DNA of 64,000 nt from Metallosphaera hakonensis JCM 8857 = DSM 7519 (GTDB taxonomy: Archaea; Thermoproteota; Thermoprotei_A; Sulfolobales; Sulfolobaceae): contig NZ_CP029287.2 of NCBI RefSeq assembly GCF_003201675.2, positions 62,001 to 126,000 of the forward strand. The letters are read 5' to 3'. Position 1 is the stretch's first letter; the number at the start of each line of letters is the position of its first letter. Of the stretch, positions 36,701-45,581 are shown in pieces. The notes beneath the pieces were generated by a model. It was not told where the DNA came from. It saw only the letters and a program-made list of their open reading frames with translations, and did not search any database. The translations under genes were made by a program, and so were the position numbers.

Positions 36701-37600
36701 TTATCCGCCTATTAGATTAATGGTTTTCGTTTTATACTTCCTGATTATACCCTCAATCTTTCTCTCCAGAACCACGTGAACTCCCTTGAATATCCCGTCT
36801 CTATATAAGCTACCAGGGTTAGCAACTCTAGTCTCATTAATTTTATCTATACCAGGTGACTCGTGGATGTGTCCGTGCAATCCCAGTAGGGGCTTGCGTT
36901 CTTCTATTACGTCTCTCACTGCTTTGGAACCGACGTGTTTTCTTTCCTTATTGATGTAAGCAAGGTCGAGTTTAGTGTTGATGGGCGGAGCGTGAACGTT
37001 CAGTATTGTTTCCGCTGAGTTCACTTTATCCATGAGACCTCTTAGCCTTATGAATATAGTCGAGTCTGGAATTTCTCTATAGGTTTCGAACGGTGTAGGA
37101 TTAACGTAACCTTCGCATATCATTTTTAGATCACCGACGTCCAACACTTTACCCTGACATAACTCCACTTGTCTCTGATTCATGAAGGAGTCTAGTTCAA
37201 CTGGGTCATCATTTCCCAGATTCCAGATCACTTTTAGCTTTGAACCAGATAACTTCTCCTCTTGAATCTTAACGAACCTCTCTGCCTGCCACTCCAATCT
37301 TTCCAAGATGAGTTTCCTCCTGGTCTCTCTATTCTGAAAATCCTCAGGATTATCCAAGATTATTGGCATAAATCCCGTGGTGAGGTAGCTCTGATGTAGT
37401 TGATCGAGGTCGGCCTTCCGACCATCAAGGTAATAGTCCCCGTTCCTTCTCTCTACCAGAATGAAATTACTAGAGAACATATCTCCCCCAAATATTAGGT
37501 AGTCGACGTTGTATATCTTCGATGCGTTTAGCGCTTTCTTAAATACCACCTCCGAACCATGTAGGTCACTTGTGAAGAGTATTTTTGTTTCCAATGGCAT
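36701..37600 (-). CDS. Calcineurin-like metallophosphoesterase, paralogue A
   Basis: A 299-residue binuclear metallophosphoesterase. Metal ligands are visible as SDLHG (10-14), GGDMF near 38-42, a GNDDP replacing GNHD near 128, the NVHAPP segment near 203 and GLHGHIHES near 239. It is an uncharacterised archaeal branch of the family; the substrate is unknown. The neighbouring gene 37724-38698 is a tandem duplicate. A stretch of 37 bases covering the GHIHE region is identical in both genes although most of the rest has diverged. Confidence 0.88.
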   Translation of the reverse strand: MPLETKILFTSDLHGSEVVFKKALNASKIYNVDYLIFGGDMFSSNFILVERRNGDYYLDGRKADLDQLHQSYLTTGFMPIILDNPEDFQNRETRRKLILERLEWQAERFVKIQEEKLSGSKLKVIWNLGNDDPVELDSFMNQRQVELCQGKVLDVGDLKMICEGYVNPTPFETYREIPDSTIFIRLRGLMDKVNSAETILNVHAPPINTKLDLAYINKERKHVGSKAVRDVIEERKPLLGLHGHIHESPGIDKINETRVANPGSLYRDGIFKGVHVVLERKIEGIIRKYKTKTINLIGG

Positions 37601-37691
37601 AAGGATTTTTCATTGAAACTGATTAAAAGCTTTAAGGCAAAGTGATTTAAAAGTTATAAACTATCGTTATGAAATCCTGGGATCTTTCTTA

Positions 37692-37731
37692 ACATTTCGT
37701 TATCTATCCGTACATTTCGTTATCTATCCGT
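37692..37731. repeat. Tandem 20-bp duplication at a gene end
   Basis: ACATTTCGTTATCTATCCGT occurs twice, back to back. The right copy contains the stop codon of the phosphoesterase gene that ends at 37724. The duplication is perfect and therefore recent. Confidence 0.85.
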
Positions 37732-38698
37732 GTATGAACTGATGCCCCTTCACCTTATCCCCTTCAAAAATTATTAATGTGCTGTGGAGTATTCCCTGGT
37801 TGAACTCGCTTCCTGGGTTAATAACTAAAGTTCTCCCTATTTTATCGAAAGCCCTGGACTCGTGGATGTGTCCGTGCAATCCCAGTAGGGGCTGGCGTTC
37901 CTCTATTAACTTTCTAACAGCTTTAGATCCCACATGAGTCATTACCATTTCTCCTCCTCTAACCACTGGCTTCAAGTCTGGAGTGAGTTGGGGAGCAAGA
38001 TCCAACGAGGTATTAAATGGCGGTGCGTGAAAATTGAATATCGCTCTCTCGATCCTTTCTATTTTTTCAATTTCTCTCGCTAAACTTTCATACATCTCAT
38101 CTTCAATCATTTCTCGTGGGGTTTTCCATGGAGTGGGATTCACATATCCGAAGGAGATCATCTCGTGATCTCCCAGGACAACAATATTGCCTTCTGATTT
38201 CCTCATAACATCTGAGCCCTCTATTACATCAAAGAGGAAATTGGGATCGTCGTTCCCTAGATTAACGTAGATGGGAATCTTTCCCCTAATCTTCTCCTCT
38301 GCGATACTGATCCATCTCCGAAGGGTCTCAGCCATGACTCCGTCAAATATCTTGTCCTGTTTGTTTTTGTCCTCTATAACGTCTGAATATTCGCCCTTAG
38401 TTAGGAACACATAGTAAGTTCCTTCCCTTCTGAACTCTTCTAGGAGTCTGTTTAGAGCGCTGGAATTGTATTCCTTTCCATTCATATAATATGTGTTTCC
38501 CTCCTCTATTATTGGGACTAGCCTCTTTCCAGCAAGGTCTCCACCAATAATCAGGGCATCCACTTCATGGATGACTCCCGCATTCAGAAATTTCCTAAAC
38601 GCGGTCTCTGAACCGTGTACATCTGAAGTAAAAAGTATCTTCAGTTTACTCTTGTTTCCCACACTCTCGTTATTTCCCTTCCTTTTGAAGAGAGGCAT
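37724..38698 (-). CDS. Calcineurin-like metallophosphoesterase, paralogue B
   Basis: A 324-residue duplicate of the preceding enzyme with the same ligands: SDVHG (24-28), GGDLAG, GNDDP, NFHAPP, and GLHGHIHES near 282. It has a longer, basic N terminus (MPLFKRKGNNESVGNKSK) that paralogue A lacks, and an inserted loop before the second His pair. Both genes run the same way with 124 bases between them and may be separately expressed. Confidence 0.88.
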   Translation of the reverse strand: MPLFKRKGNNESVGNKSKLKILFTSDVHGSETAFRKFLNAGVIHEVDALIIGGDLAGKRLVPIIEEGNTYYMNGKEYNSSALNRLLEEFRREGTYYVFLTKGEYSDVIEDKNKQDKIFDGVMAETLRRWISIAEEKIRGKIPIYVNLGNDDPNFLFDVIEGSDVMRKSEGNIVVLGDHEMISFGYVNPTPWKTPREMIEDEMYESLAREIEKIERIERAIFNFHAPPFNTSLDLAPQLTPDLKPVVRGGEMVMTHVGSKAVRKLIEERQPLLGLHGHIHESRAFDKIGRTLVINPGSEFNQGILHSTLIIFEGDKVKGHQFIHG

Positions 38699-38811
38699 GT
38701 ATAGGTGAATATTTCTTCAGTTAAAAACGTTGGAGTACTCATTTCTTTATACTTTTCAAGGTAAAGGTATGAATATTAAGGAAAAACTTACAAGGTTTTA
38801 TTATGATCCAT

Positions 38812-39942
38812 TTAATATTTCTCAATGGGCAAGGTCATACATCTCGGTCCGCTCCTCTCTCCTCCTTCCTTTATTATTTCGTTGCCTTTGAAGGTTATGA
38901 CCTTGATCCCAGCCTCTTCTGCTAACTTATTGGTTATCCTGTTGTGCTCATAAGCGATAATCCTGCTATTTCCAACTACAATGATGTTGCTTGCCAGGAG
39001 CCAATGTTCTCTCTCCTCATCATAGTATTCTGCGTTCCCTATATTGACCACCCTTAGGTCACTGGCAAGGTAGTCCTTAAGTACTTCCCTAAGAGTTCTC
39101 CTGTCCCTCACTAGGTCTTTTCCCTTATAGATGTACACTTTAGAAGTATCCAAAAGGGATTTATAGTAAATAATTACGTCTTTAGATGGTATCCCCATAA
39201 CTGTGTCCAAGTGTCCAATACCCTTATTTGGGTGGAGCTCTGGGGTTTCAAGTTTAACTAGGATAGCCTCGTCAATCTCTCCCTTTTCCATGAGTTTTGG
39301 AACCCCATAGCTTAACCCCAAACCGCTGCTCCTAGTACCGAACCCCATTAGGAGTCTTCCCTCTATTGGGAAGAAATCTCCTCCCTCGAAGAAGCCAGTT
39401 TCAATTTGAAGAGTCTCTTCCGGCTTCAAAACCTCCCTAAACAGTTCAGGTTCGTCTCTCCTAGACTCCCATCTCATTTTTCCTTTAATATAGGTCTTCC
39501 CTATCGCCATTCCGGGATCTCTGGTGAACATTACGTTCACAAGAGGTTTAACGCAAAACTCCTCACTTTCAGAAACTAGAACTCCTGAACCAAGTTGTTT
39601 TGCCTCAACCGCGGTCAGTCCAGAGATCGCAATATCGGCCAACTGTTGATCACCCAAGCTTCCCAAGTTTAAGGAGCATTCGCTTCTCTCCATTATCAAT
39701 TTACTTAGGGTTTCCCTTGGTATCTTGGTTACTTCCTCCCTTAGGTTCATAACTTCGACCCCGTTTTCCCTTAATTTCTTAACGAATTCGTCATGCTCCG
39801 CTCTTAGCTCCACAGGGTCAGGTATCTCTGCATATTGTAGCTCGTATAAGGTCTTCGGAGTTAACATATGTTTCTCCCTTCCGGGAGAGGCTACCACCAC
39901 TTTCCTTAACGGACTGTACTCCGCCTTTACGTTTACCTTCAT
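38812..39942 (-). CDS. arcA: Arginine deiminase
   Basis: A 376-residue guanidino-modifying enzyme that converts arginine to citrulline and ammonium. Family landmarks are present: FTRDPG near 139, EGGDFFP near 190, the catalytic His in GHLDTVMG near 243, and the nucleophilic Cys in GPRCMTLP at the C terminus. ADI rather than amidinotransferase is supported by the FTRDPG and GPRCM contexts. Carbamate kinase and ornithine carbamoyltransferase are not in the window, so ATP gain from citrulline cannot be claimed. Two amino-acid permeases follow on the opposite strand. Confidence 0.88.
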   Translation of the reverse strand: MKVNVKAEYSPLRKVVVASPGREKHMLTPKTLYELQYAEIPDPVELRAEHDEFVKKLRENGVEVMNLREEVTKIPRETLSKLIMERSECSLNLGSLGDQQLADIAISGLTAVEAKQLGSGVLVSESEEFCVKPLVNVMFTRDPGMAIGKTYIKGKMRWESRRDEPELFREVLKPEETLQIETGFFEGGDFFPIEGRLLMGFGTRSSGLGLSYGVPKLMEKGEIDEAILVKLETPELHPNKGIGHLDTVMGIPSKDVIIYYKSLLDTSKVYIYKGKDLVRDRRTLREVLKDYLASDLRVVNIGNAEYYDEEREHWLLASNIIVVGNSRIIAYEHNRITNKLAEEAGIKVITFKGNEIIKEGGERSGPRCMTLPIEKY

Positions 39943-40297
39943 AGGTGGAAACTTTTACTACCAAATTAAAGTCTTCAGTAGCTTTTTCTGAACTTTAAGA
40001 TTCTGTTACTCAGAAAATTCCTAGGAAGAGTGGAAATTGTTTAAATTAAATACCTGGTCATTATTAACTATAAACTCTGACATCGTTATTTCATCATGAT
40101 ATAAAATAAAAGGTATTCTGGTAACATGGATGCAAAAATAACGCTTAACCGATTTATTGAGTTAGAAAGTGATTATTTTATTTGCAGTAATCATACGTGT
40201 ATAGGTGAAAAGAATCTATAAAAGTGATTATAAAAATGAATAGATAAAATGATGATTCGTCAAAATCCTTTTAATATAATTAAGCTCCCCAATACTC
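39943..40297. other. Divergent promoter region
   Basis: No gene. CTTTTAATATAATTA (about 40267-40281) is centred about 24 bases before the permease ATG at 40298. The rest is A/T-rich and contains the promoter for the arginine deiminase gene on the other strand. Confidence 0.5.
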
Positions 40298-41878
40298 ATG
40301 GCAACCGATAAAGATATTAAAAAGGATGTAAAGGGTTCACTTTTTGCTAGGGAATCCTCCGGCCTTGTGAGGGAAATAAACTGGCTAACAGCGATGTTCA
40401 TTAGCATGGGTTTCATAGCCTTCTATGTCCTTCCCATATCTTATTTAACAGGTCTCTCCGTATCTCCAGATGGTCTAGTCGTATTAGGGGCTTTGCTAAG
40501 TTGGATCGTTTTACTTCCCCACTCCTATCTTTGGACGAAGATTTCAGAGAAGTTTCAAAGGACTGCGGCAGACTATGTTTTCGCAAGTAGGGCTTTACAT
40601 CCGGCCGTCGGAGTGGGAGCTGGGTTGGTTTTCGGAATTTCTCAGATGATTTTTGATGCAGCGATAGTGTATGATGGAGTTGGTCAGCTTCAGACGGGAT
40701 TCTCTGCATTGACGGTCAATTTCGGTGGTGCCTATTCCTCCCTGGCCTCAGCTTTAAGCGATCCCTTTACCGTTTTGCTAATTGGCGCTTTAACCTTTAC
40801 TGGAGTAATTCTTATCAATATATTCCTACCTAAATATACAAATCATATTATGGGAGGTATAACCATAGTAGCTTTGATCACGTTCATATTGGCTGGAGTT
40901 CTAATGCACTTCGTAACTCCTTCCTCTATTACCTCAGCCGGATACAACTATGCGTCCATTACCTCTATGGCGTCTAACGCTACTCCGTTGTTTTCCAATC
41001 CTGTTTTAGCCACAATAGGACTCATGGTGTTCACAGCTTCATTTCTACCCTTTGTGAACGGAGCTACTTCAGTTGCGGGAGAAGTGAGAGGTGGAAGTAG
41101 AGCCTTCAGGCTAGGTGTTTTGGCGGCCCTAGTATTGGCTGGAATACTGATAACGGTATTTATTGCCTCCTCGATAAGCTCCCTAGGTTCTGCATTTTTC
41201 GTAGGAGCAGGAGTTGGTATGGGTTCTAATCCTTCTTATTCAGTCCTCCTTAACCCAATATTTGACGTTATCGTAACCTATAGGAGTTTACCCTTAGACC
41301 TTTTCCTAGTAATCGGCTCCTACTTCTGGTATTTAGCTATAATGTTCGCGGTTGCTCTCTTCGTATCCAGGTATTTCATGGCGATAGCCTTCGATAAGGC
41401 AATGCCGACGGTCGTATCATATGTTAGTGACAGGTTCCACTCTCCAGTTGTTGCCCATTTAATAGACGAGGTAATTACCATAGGGAGCCTCATAGCAATT
41501 ACAGTGACACCTCTGAGCTCCGTATTCTTCTATGGTATGGACACCGCTGATGCCATGGCGTTACTTTTCGGCTTTATTGTGGTAATATTGGCTTCCATCG
41601 TGGCTCACCTAAGGAGAAATGGGATGGAACTTAAGGGGAGGAGGTCTCTGTTATTGGGTGTCTCCTTAGCGGATCTAATAGTTATGAGCATCTATGGATA
41701 TTTCTGGTTTGGTAACTCCACGGTCTACCTGGGGATAACCATGGATCCAATAACGTGGGGCATAGTGGCTTCACCGTTCATAGCTGGGATTGTAATTTAT
41801 TATGTCATGAGATGGTATAGACTGAAAAATGAGGGGATAGATATAAAGTATTCCTTTAAGGAGATACCTCCCGAATAG
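40298..41878 (+). CDS. APC-family amino-acid permease
   Basis: A 526-residue, 12-helix permease. The first helix holds NWLTAMFISMGFIAFYVLPI, and the FFVGAG and NGATSVAGEVRGGSR segments match the APC superfamily layout. It probably imports amino acids by proton symport. Given the adjacent arginine deiminase, arginine or ornithine is a reasonable guess, not proven. Many more polar loops lie between helices 7 and 8 than in the second permease at 42315. Confidence 0.82.
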   Translation: MATDKDIKKDVKGSLFARESSGLVREINWLTAMFISMGFIAFYVLPISYLTGLSVSPDGLVVLGALLSWIVLLPHSYLWTKISEKFQRTAADYVFASRALHPAVGVGAGLVFGISQMIFDAAIVYDGVGQLQTGFSALTVNFGGAYSSLASALSDPFTVLLIGALTFTGVILINIFLPKYTNHIMGGITIVALITFILAGVLMHFVTPSSITSAGYNYASITSMASNATPLFSNPVLATIGLMVFTASFLPFVNGATSVAGEVRGGSRAFRLGVLAALVLAGILITVFIASSISSLGSAFFVGAGVGMGSNPSYSVLLNPIFDVIVTYRSLPLDLFLVIGSYFWYLAIMFAVALFVSRYFMAIAFDKAMPTVVSYVSDRFHSPVVAHLIDEVITIGSLIAITVTPLSSVFFYGMDTADAMALLFGFIVVILASIVAHLRRNGMELKGRRSLLLGVSLADLIVMSIYGYFWFGNSTVYLGITMDPITWGIVASPFIAGIVIYYVMRWYRLKNEGIDIKYSFKEIPPE

Positions 41879-42314
41879 GGGCTGCAGGTAGACTTTTTCT
41901 GTATTTCACTCCTTCTCATTTTTACGCGAAAAAGGACATTCCCATGCTGGCATAGATCTCGGCTGGAAGGGTTAGATCATTTGAACTAAGAAGAACCTGG
42001 AAGGCGATTCTCCCGTAACCCCTTCATGGGGATAACAAAGGTGCCCTTGTATGGAGTCTTCATTGTATGAAGGATCTAGGTTCATGAGAAGGAGAAGGTT
42101 CTTCTTTTGAGGTAAGGACACCTCATCACGAGCTATACTTCACGATCCTCTCTGCTCTATATTTTAAATAACAGACTATCGAAAAAAGTAAAGAAAACCA
42201 GGAGCGCCTCTGAGGAATTAGTATATAGTTTTTATGATTTAAAGGTGAAAAACATCTACTTTTAAGATATATCATGGATAACATTTAAATTAATCTCCAA
42301 TTCTACTTATATTA
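41879..42314. other. Intergenic region between two permease genes
   Basis: No gene is supported in about 430 bases. The short inverted repeat ACCCCTTCATGGGGAT near 42018-42033 could act as a terminator-like hairpin. CATTTAAATTA (42282-42292) lies about 29 bases before the next ATG and is a good TATA box. Confidence 0.45.
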
Positions 42315-43790
42315 ATGACAAGTTTAAATCGAGATTTAAATTCAAAATTAGTTGTAGATAATCCAAATTTTAAGAAGGTAGTAGGTCTGCCTTCTATGGT
42401 AGCGTTCTCTCTGGGTAACATAATAGGATCAGGAATTCTTATTCTTCCCGCAGTTACGGCATCAATGGGAGGAGGACTTACGCCACTAATTTGGTTACTT
42501 GGAGGGGTTATGCTCCTGCCGGTGGTCGTGGTTTACTCAATTCTGGCTAAGATGTATCCTGTGGTGGGCAGTAAGGTTAGATTCGTGAACGCCACCCATG
42601 GTAGAGTATTGGCGTCCTCCGTAGGTTGGCTATATCTAATCGGAACTCTCCTAGTTATTCCCGTGGAAGCTGAGGCATCTCTGCAGTACTTAGGTTATAT
42701 CTTTCCTTCCCTCTGGAATACTGGACCGACGCCTTTTGGCTACTTAGTGGAGATCTCGATAGTGGTGGCTATCTATTTACTAGTGTTCAATGGGATAAAG
42801 TCGTTATCTTTTGGTGTAAATACTATAACATACGCCAAACTCGGTATCTTAGCTATTTACGCCATATCGGTGGGGGTGCTATCATTTCATGTAAGCAATT
42901 TCAGTTTGCCAATCACAGGTCCCGCAAACTCCTTTTTTGAAGCAGTAGCTTTGACCATGTTCGCGTATGGCGGTTTCAGAAGTGCAATGGTTTACGCTGG
43001 TGAAAGTAGAACAAAGAATGAGGCTGGGAGAGCAGTACTTTTGGCCTTCGTTATCTCCATGGCTATGTACGCCATAATTCCGGCAGTATTCATAGCATCT
43101 TTATCTCCAGGGATACTATCTCACGGTTGGTCTGGGTTAGCTACTATGAAAGCTCCGCTAGCTCAAAGCGCTGTAATTGCGGGTGTCCCGGCATTGGGTG
43201 CTCTCTTTATCTTGGACGGTATAATTTCTCCATCTGGGGCCTCCCTCATAGGTGCTGGGGACGTCTCTAGGTACGCTTACTCATTGGCCAAGATAAGGGC
43301 ATTACCTAAGGTTGCTGGAAAAGTCAGCGAAAAACGGGGTATCCCTATCTTACCCACGATACTAGCCTTAGTAGCGTCAGTTGGAATGCTCTTCTTCTCA
43401 CCCACCTTCTCAGAGTCGGTTAAGTATCTAGTGGCAGCTCACGTATTAGCGTATGCCAGTGGACCCGCGAGTCTCTTCGTTTTATCAGAGCTCAAGTCCA
43501 ATAAACTTCTATCTGTAATAGCCTTCGCCCTCACGGCATTACTTTACACTTGGGTAGGGTTCCCAGCCACGCTTCTGGGAGTGGCGGTTACTGGATTTTC
43601 CATATTAGCTATGGGCCTTTTTAACAGACCCGTGAAACCTGCTATATGGTATCTTGGGTTCAGTTTAACCATGGCTGGGATTAGTCTATTATCAATAGAC
43701 GTAGAGATACCTTTAGCTCTTATAACTTCGGTTCTTTTCCTTTACATAGCCAAGAGGACAGCAGCAGGTCAGGATGAATTGGAGATTTGA
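42315..43790 (+). CDS. APC-family amino-acid permease
   Basis: A 491-residue, 12-helix permease. SLGNIIGSGILILPAV in TM1 is the classic APC unwound-helix motif (GSGI), and AYGGFRSAMVYAGESR in TM6 is the counterpart. It belongs to the APC amino-acid transporters; it is not closely similar to the permease at 40298. The substrate is unknown; the surrounding nitrogen genes make an amino acid used as nitrogen source likely. Confidence 0.85.
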   Translation: MTSLNRDLNSKLVVDNPNFKKVVGLPSMVAFSLGNIIGSGILILPAVTASMGGGLTPLIWLLGGVMLLPVVVVYSILAKMYPVVGSKVRFVNATHGRVLASSVGWLYLIGTLLVIPVEAEASLQYLGYIFPSLWNTGPTPFGYLVEISIVVAIYLLVFNGIKSLSFGVNTITYAKLGILAIYAISVGVLSFHVSNFSLPITGPANSFFEAVALTMFAYGGFRSAMVYAGESRTKNEAGRAVLLAFVISMAMYAIIPAVFIASLSPGILSHGWSGLATMKAPLAQSAVIAGVPALGALFILDGIISPSGASLIGAGDVSRYAYSLAKIRALPKVAGKVSEKRGIPILPTILALVASVGMLFFSPTFSESVKYLVAAHVLAYASGPASLFVLSELKSNKLLSVIAFALTALLYTWVGFPATLLGVAVTGFSILAMGLFNRPVKPAIWYLGFSLTMAGISLLSIDVEIPLALITSVLFLYIAKRTAAGQDELEI

Positions 43791-43955
43791 TCTTTACTCG
43801 GCGATTTTTGATCTAAGTTATACTTAGTGCTTTATGGATAGCTTCAATTTTCTCAGTGTTAAGCTTATAGATTTTTCTTAAATTCTAAATCGTATGTTAA
43901 TTTAAAAGCAAGTTTCACGTTAATCTTGATAAAAATTGAAGTAATCCACAAAGCA

Positions 43956-44021
43956 TATACTTAGTCATAGTCTAAAGTGCAATGTGGCATCCAAAGTCAC
44001 TCGGTGTATAAGTCTCAGGAA
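43956..44021 (+). repeat. 95-bp MITE-like repeat, truncated copy 2
   Basis: It matches the left 65 bases of 28277-28371 (TATACTTAGTCATAGTCTAA, then CAATGTGGCATCCAAA) and then diverges. The following bases to 44100 contain a possible fourth, weak copy of the short TIR repeat (ACAGTGATACCCGCTAGCCC). Confidence 0.6.
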
Positions 44022-44216
44022 ATGTAATTCGAGGTTTTCTTGTTGAGATGAAAACTCGTTTTTCCGGAAAAACGCACAGTGATACCCGCTAGCCCTGTTA
44101 ATTCTTTTCGACACTCCTCCCATTTAAGTTAAAAGTTTAAACTCAAGATCGCTCCTTTCAGAAGAATTAAGGGGAAAAGTCATTATAATTAAAAAATATA
44201 CAGAGGAGAAGAGGGA

Positions 44217-44227
44217 ATAATATAAAA
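44217..44227 (+). promoter_or_regulatory. TATA box of nitrate-assimilation operon
   Basis: ATAATATAAAA is centred about 31 bases before ATG 44253 but only about 7 bases before the TTG at 44229. This supports 44253 as the start of a leaderless nitrite reductase message. Confidence 0.55.
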
Positions 44228-44252
44228 CTTGATTAAAGTAGAGCGCTTAAAT

Positions 44253-45581
44253 ATGAAATACTCCGAAAAATTTAAATCAATATATCCAGAAAGATTCAAG
44301 GGAATTTACTCCAGTAGAGGAGATAATGATCTGATTTCCATTAGAGTGAGGCAAGGCAAGGAGAGGGATCCCTCCAGGTGGTGGTATAATCAACTCGAGG
44401 TTTTAGCTCAGATATCTAAAATAGGGAACGGAAAGGTGCATTTCACAACTAGAGGAGACGTAGAACTATACGGGATAAACCTTGACCTAAAGGAAAAGGT
44501 TCTTAAGGATCTGGAGAGAGTAGAACTTGATCCGAGGGATTCTTGCGGTGCCTCTGTGAGGAATGTGCTTCCTTGTCCCTCCTATATCTGTCCAATGGCC
44601 AAGACTGATGCAGTTAAGGTATCCCTTGAAATAGCGTCTCTATTCAGGCATAATCCCGAATACGAGTTTCCAAAATTACCTAAGAGAGTTAAGATTTCGA
44701 TCTCGGGATGCGAAAAGGGATGCTCTGCCCCAATAATTATGGATGTGGGAGTTGTGGCAAAGGGAAATGACACGTTTGACGTATATGTGGGAGGAGGAAT
44801 AGGTGATCACGATTTCCAGGGCGTAAAGATGTTTGAGGGAGTCACTCTCGCAGAAGTTAAGGCTATCTCTTTGTCTGTGGCTAATCTCTTGAAGTCAGAG
44901 AACGAGAAGAGAGGTTTCAAGTGGGTACTTCACAAATATGGCATCCAGAAGACGAGAGAGCTCATAGTTAAGGAGATTGAGAAGATTGGGATTGATCATG
45001 CTAAGGGAATTCCTCCCAGATTTTTGAACTCGAAAATTATGGTCGTGAGAACCAAAGCCGGTTGGCTCAATTGGGACGAAGTAGAGAGGGTAGCTTTCGT
45101 AGCAAGGGAAAATTTCGGTTTCGTATCACTCTTCAACTCTCAAGTCATTTTTGTACCAGTCAAGGAAGTACCTCCAGGGGCCGAGACAGTTGAGTATCCA
45201 TATCTCGTGAATGGCGTGGAAGCGTGCATCGGTGATGATTACTGTCCTCCAGCCATTATTTCAACTTCTAAGGTAGCCGAGGACATGTCCAAGAGCGAGG
45301 TAAAGGTTAGGGTTAACATATCTGGATGTTCTCATTCTTGTGGTAGACATCAGATCGCGGATCTGGGTTTCGGGGCAGCCGTGAGAGAAGGTAAAAAAAT
45401 TCTCAGAATTTATGTTGGAGGCAATAGTTACAAATTAGGAAAATTTTTAGGAGAGATTGATTTCAATGATTATCCAATAGTTTTAGATAAATTGAAAGAT
45501 ATCGACTTGAAGGACGAAGAGCAAGTTAAGGGAAAGCTTAAGGAGATCCAATCTTTCGTTCAGGGTGATAGGGTTGAATAG
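44253..45581 (+). CDS. nirA: Ferredoxin-type nitrite (sulfite) reductase, sirohaem/[4Fe-4S]
   Basis: A 442-residue sirohaem reductase (450 residues from an upstream TTG). Counted from the TTG, the cluster and sirohaem ligands are C333-x5-C339 (ACIGDDYCPP) and C367-x3-C371 (SGCSHSCGRHQ). The two halves are pseudo-repeats; the first half has the R-N motif CGASVRN and another C-x3-C (CEKGC). It reduces nitrite to ammonium with six electrons from ferredoxin. The protein is shorter than plant or cyanobacterial NirA. Its overlap with a nitrate/nitrite transporter and a nitrate reductase favours nitrite over sulfite as the substrate. Confidence 0.85.
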   Translation: MKYSEKFKSIYPERFKGIYSSRGDNDLISIRVRQGKERDPSRWWYNQLEVLAQISKIGNGKVHFTTRGDVELYGINLDLKEKVLKDLERVELDPRDSCGASVRNVLPCPSYICPMAKTDAVKVSLEIASLFRHNPEYEFPKLPKRVKISISGCEKGCSAPIIMDVGVVAKGNDTFDVYVGGGIGDHDFQGVKMFEGVTLAEVKAISLSVANLLKSENEKRGFKWVLHKYGIQKTRELIVKEIEKIGIDHAKGIPPRFLNSKIMVVRTKAGWLNWDEVERVAFVARENFGFVSLFNSQVIFVPVKEVPPGAETVEYPYLVNGVEACIGDDYCPPAIISTSKVAEDMSKSEVKVRVNISGCSHSCGRHQIADLGFGAAVREGKKILRIYVGGNSYKLGKFLGEIDFNDYPIVLDKLKDIDLKDEEQVKGKLKEIQSFVQGDRVE

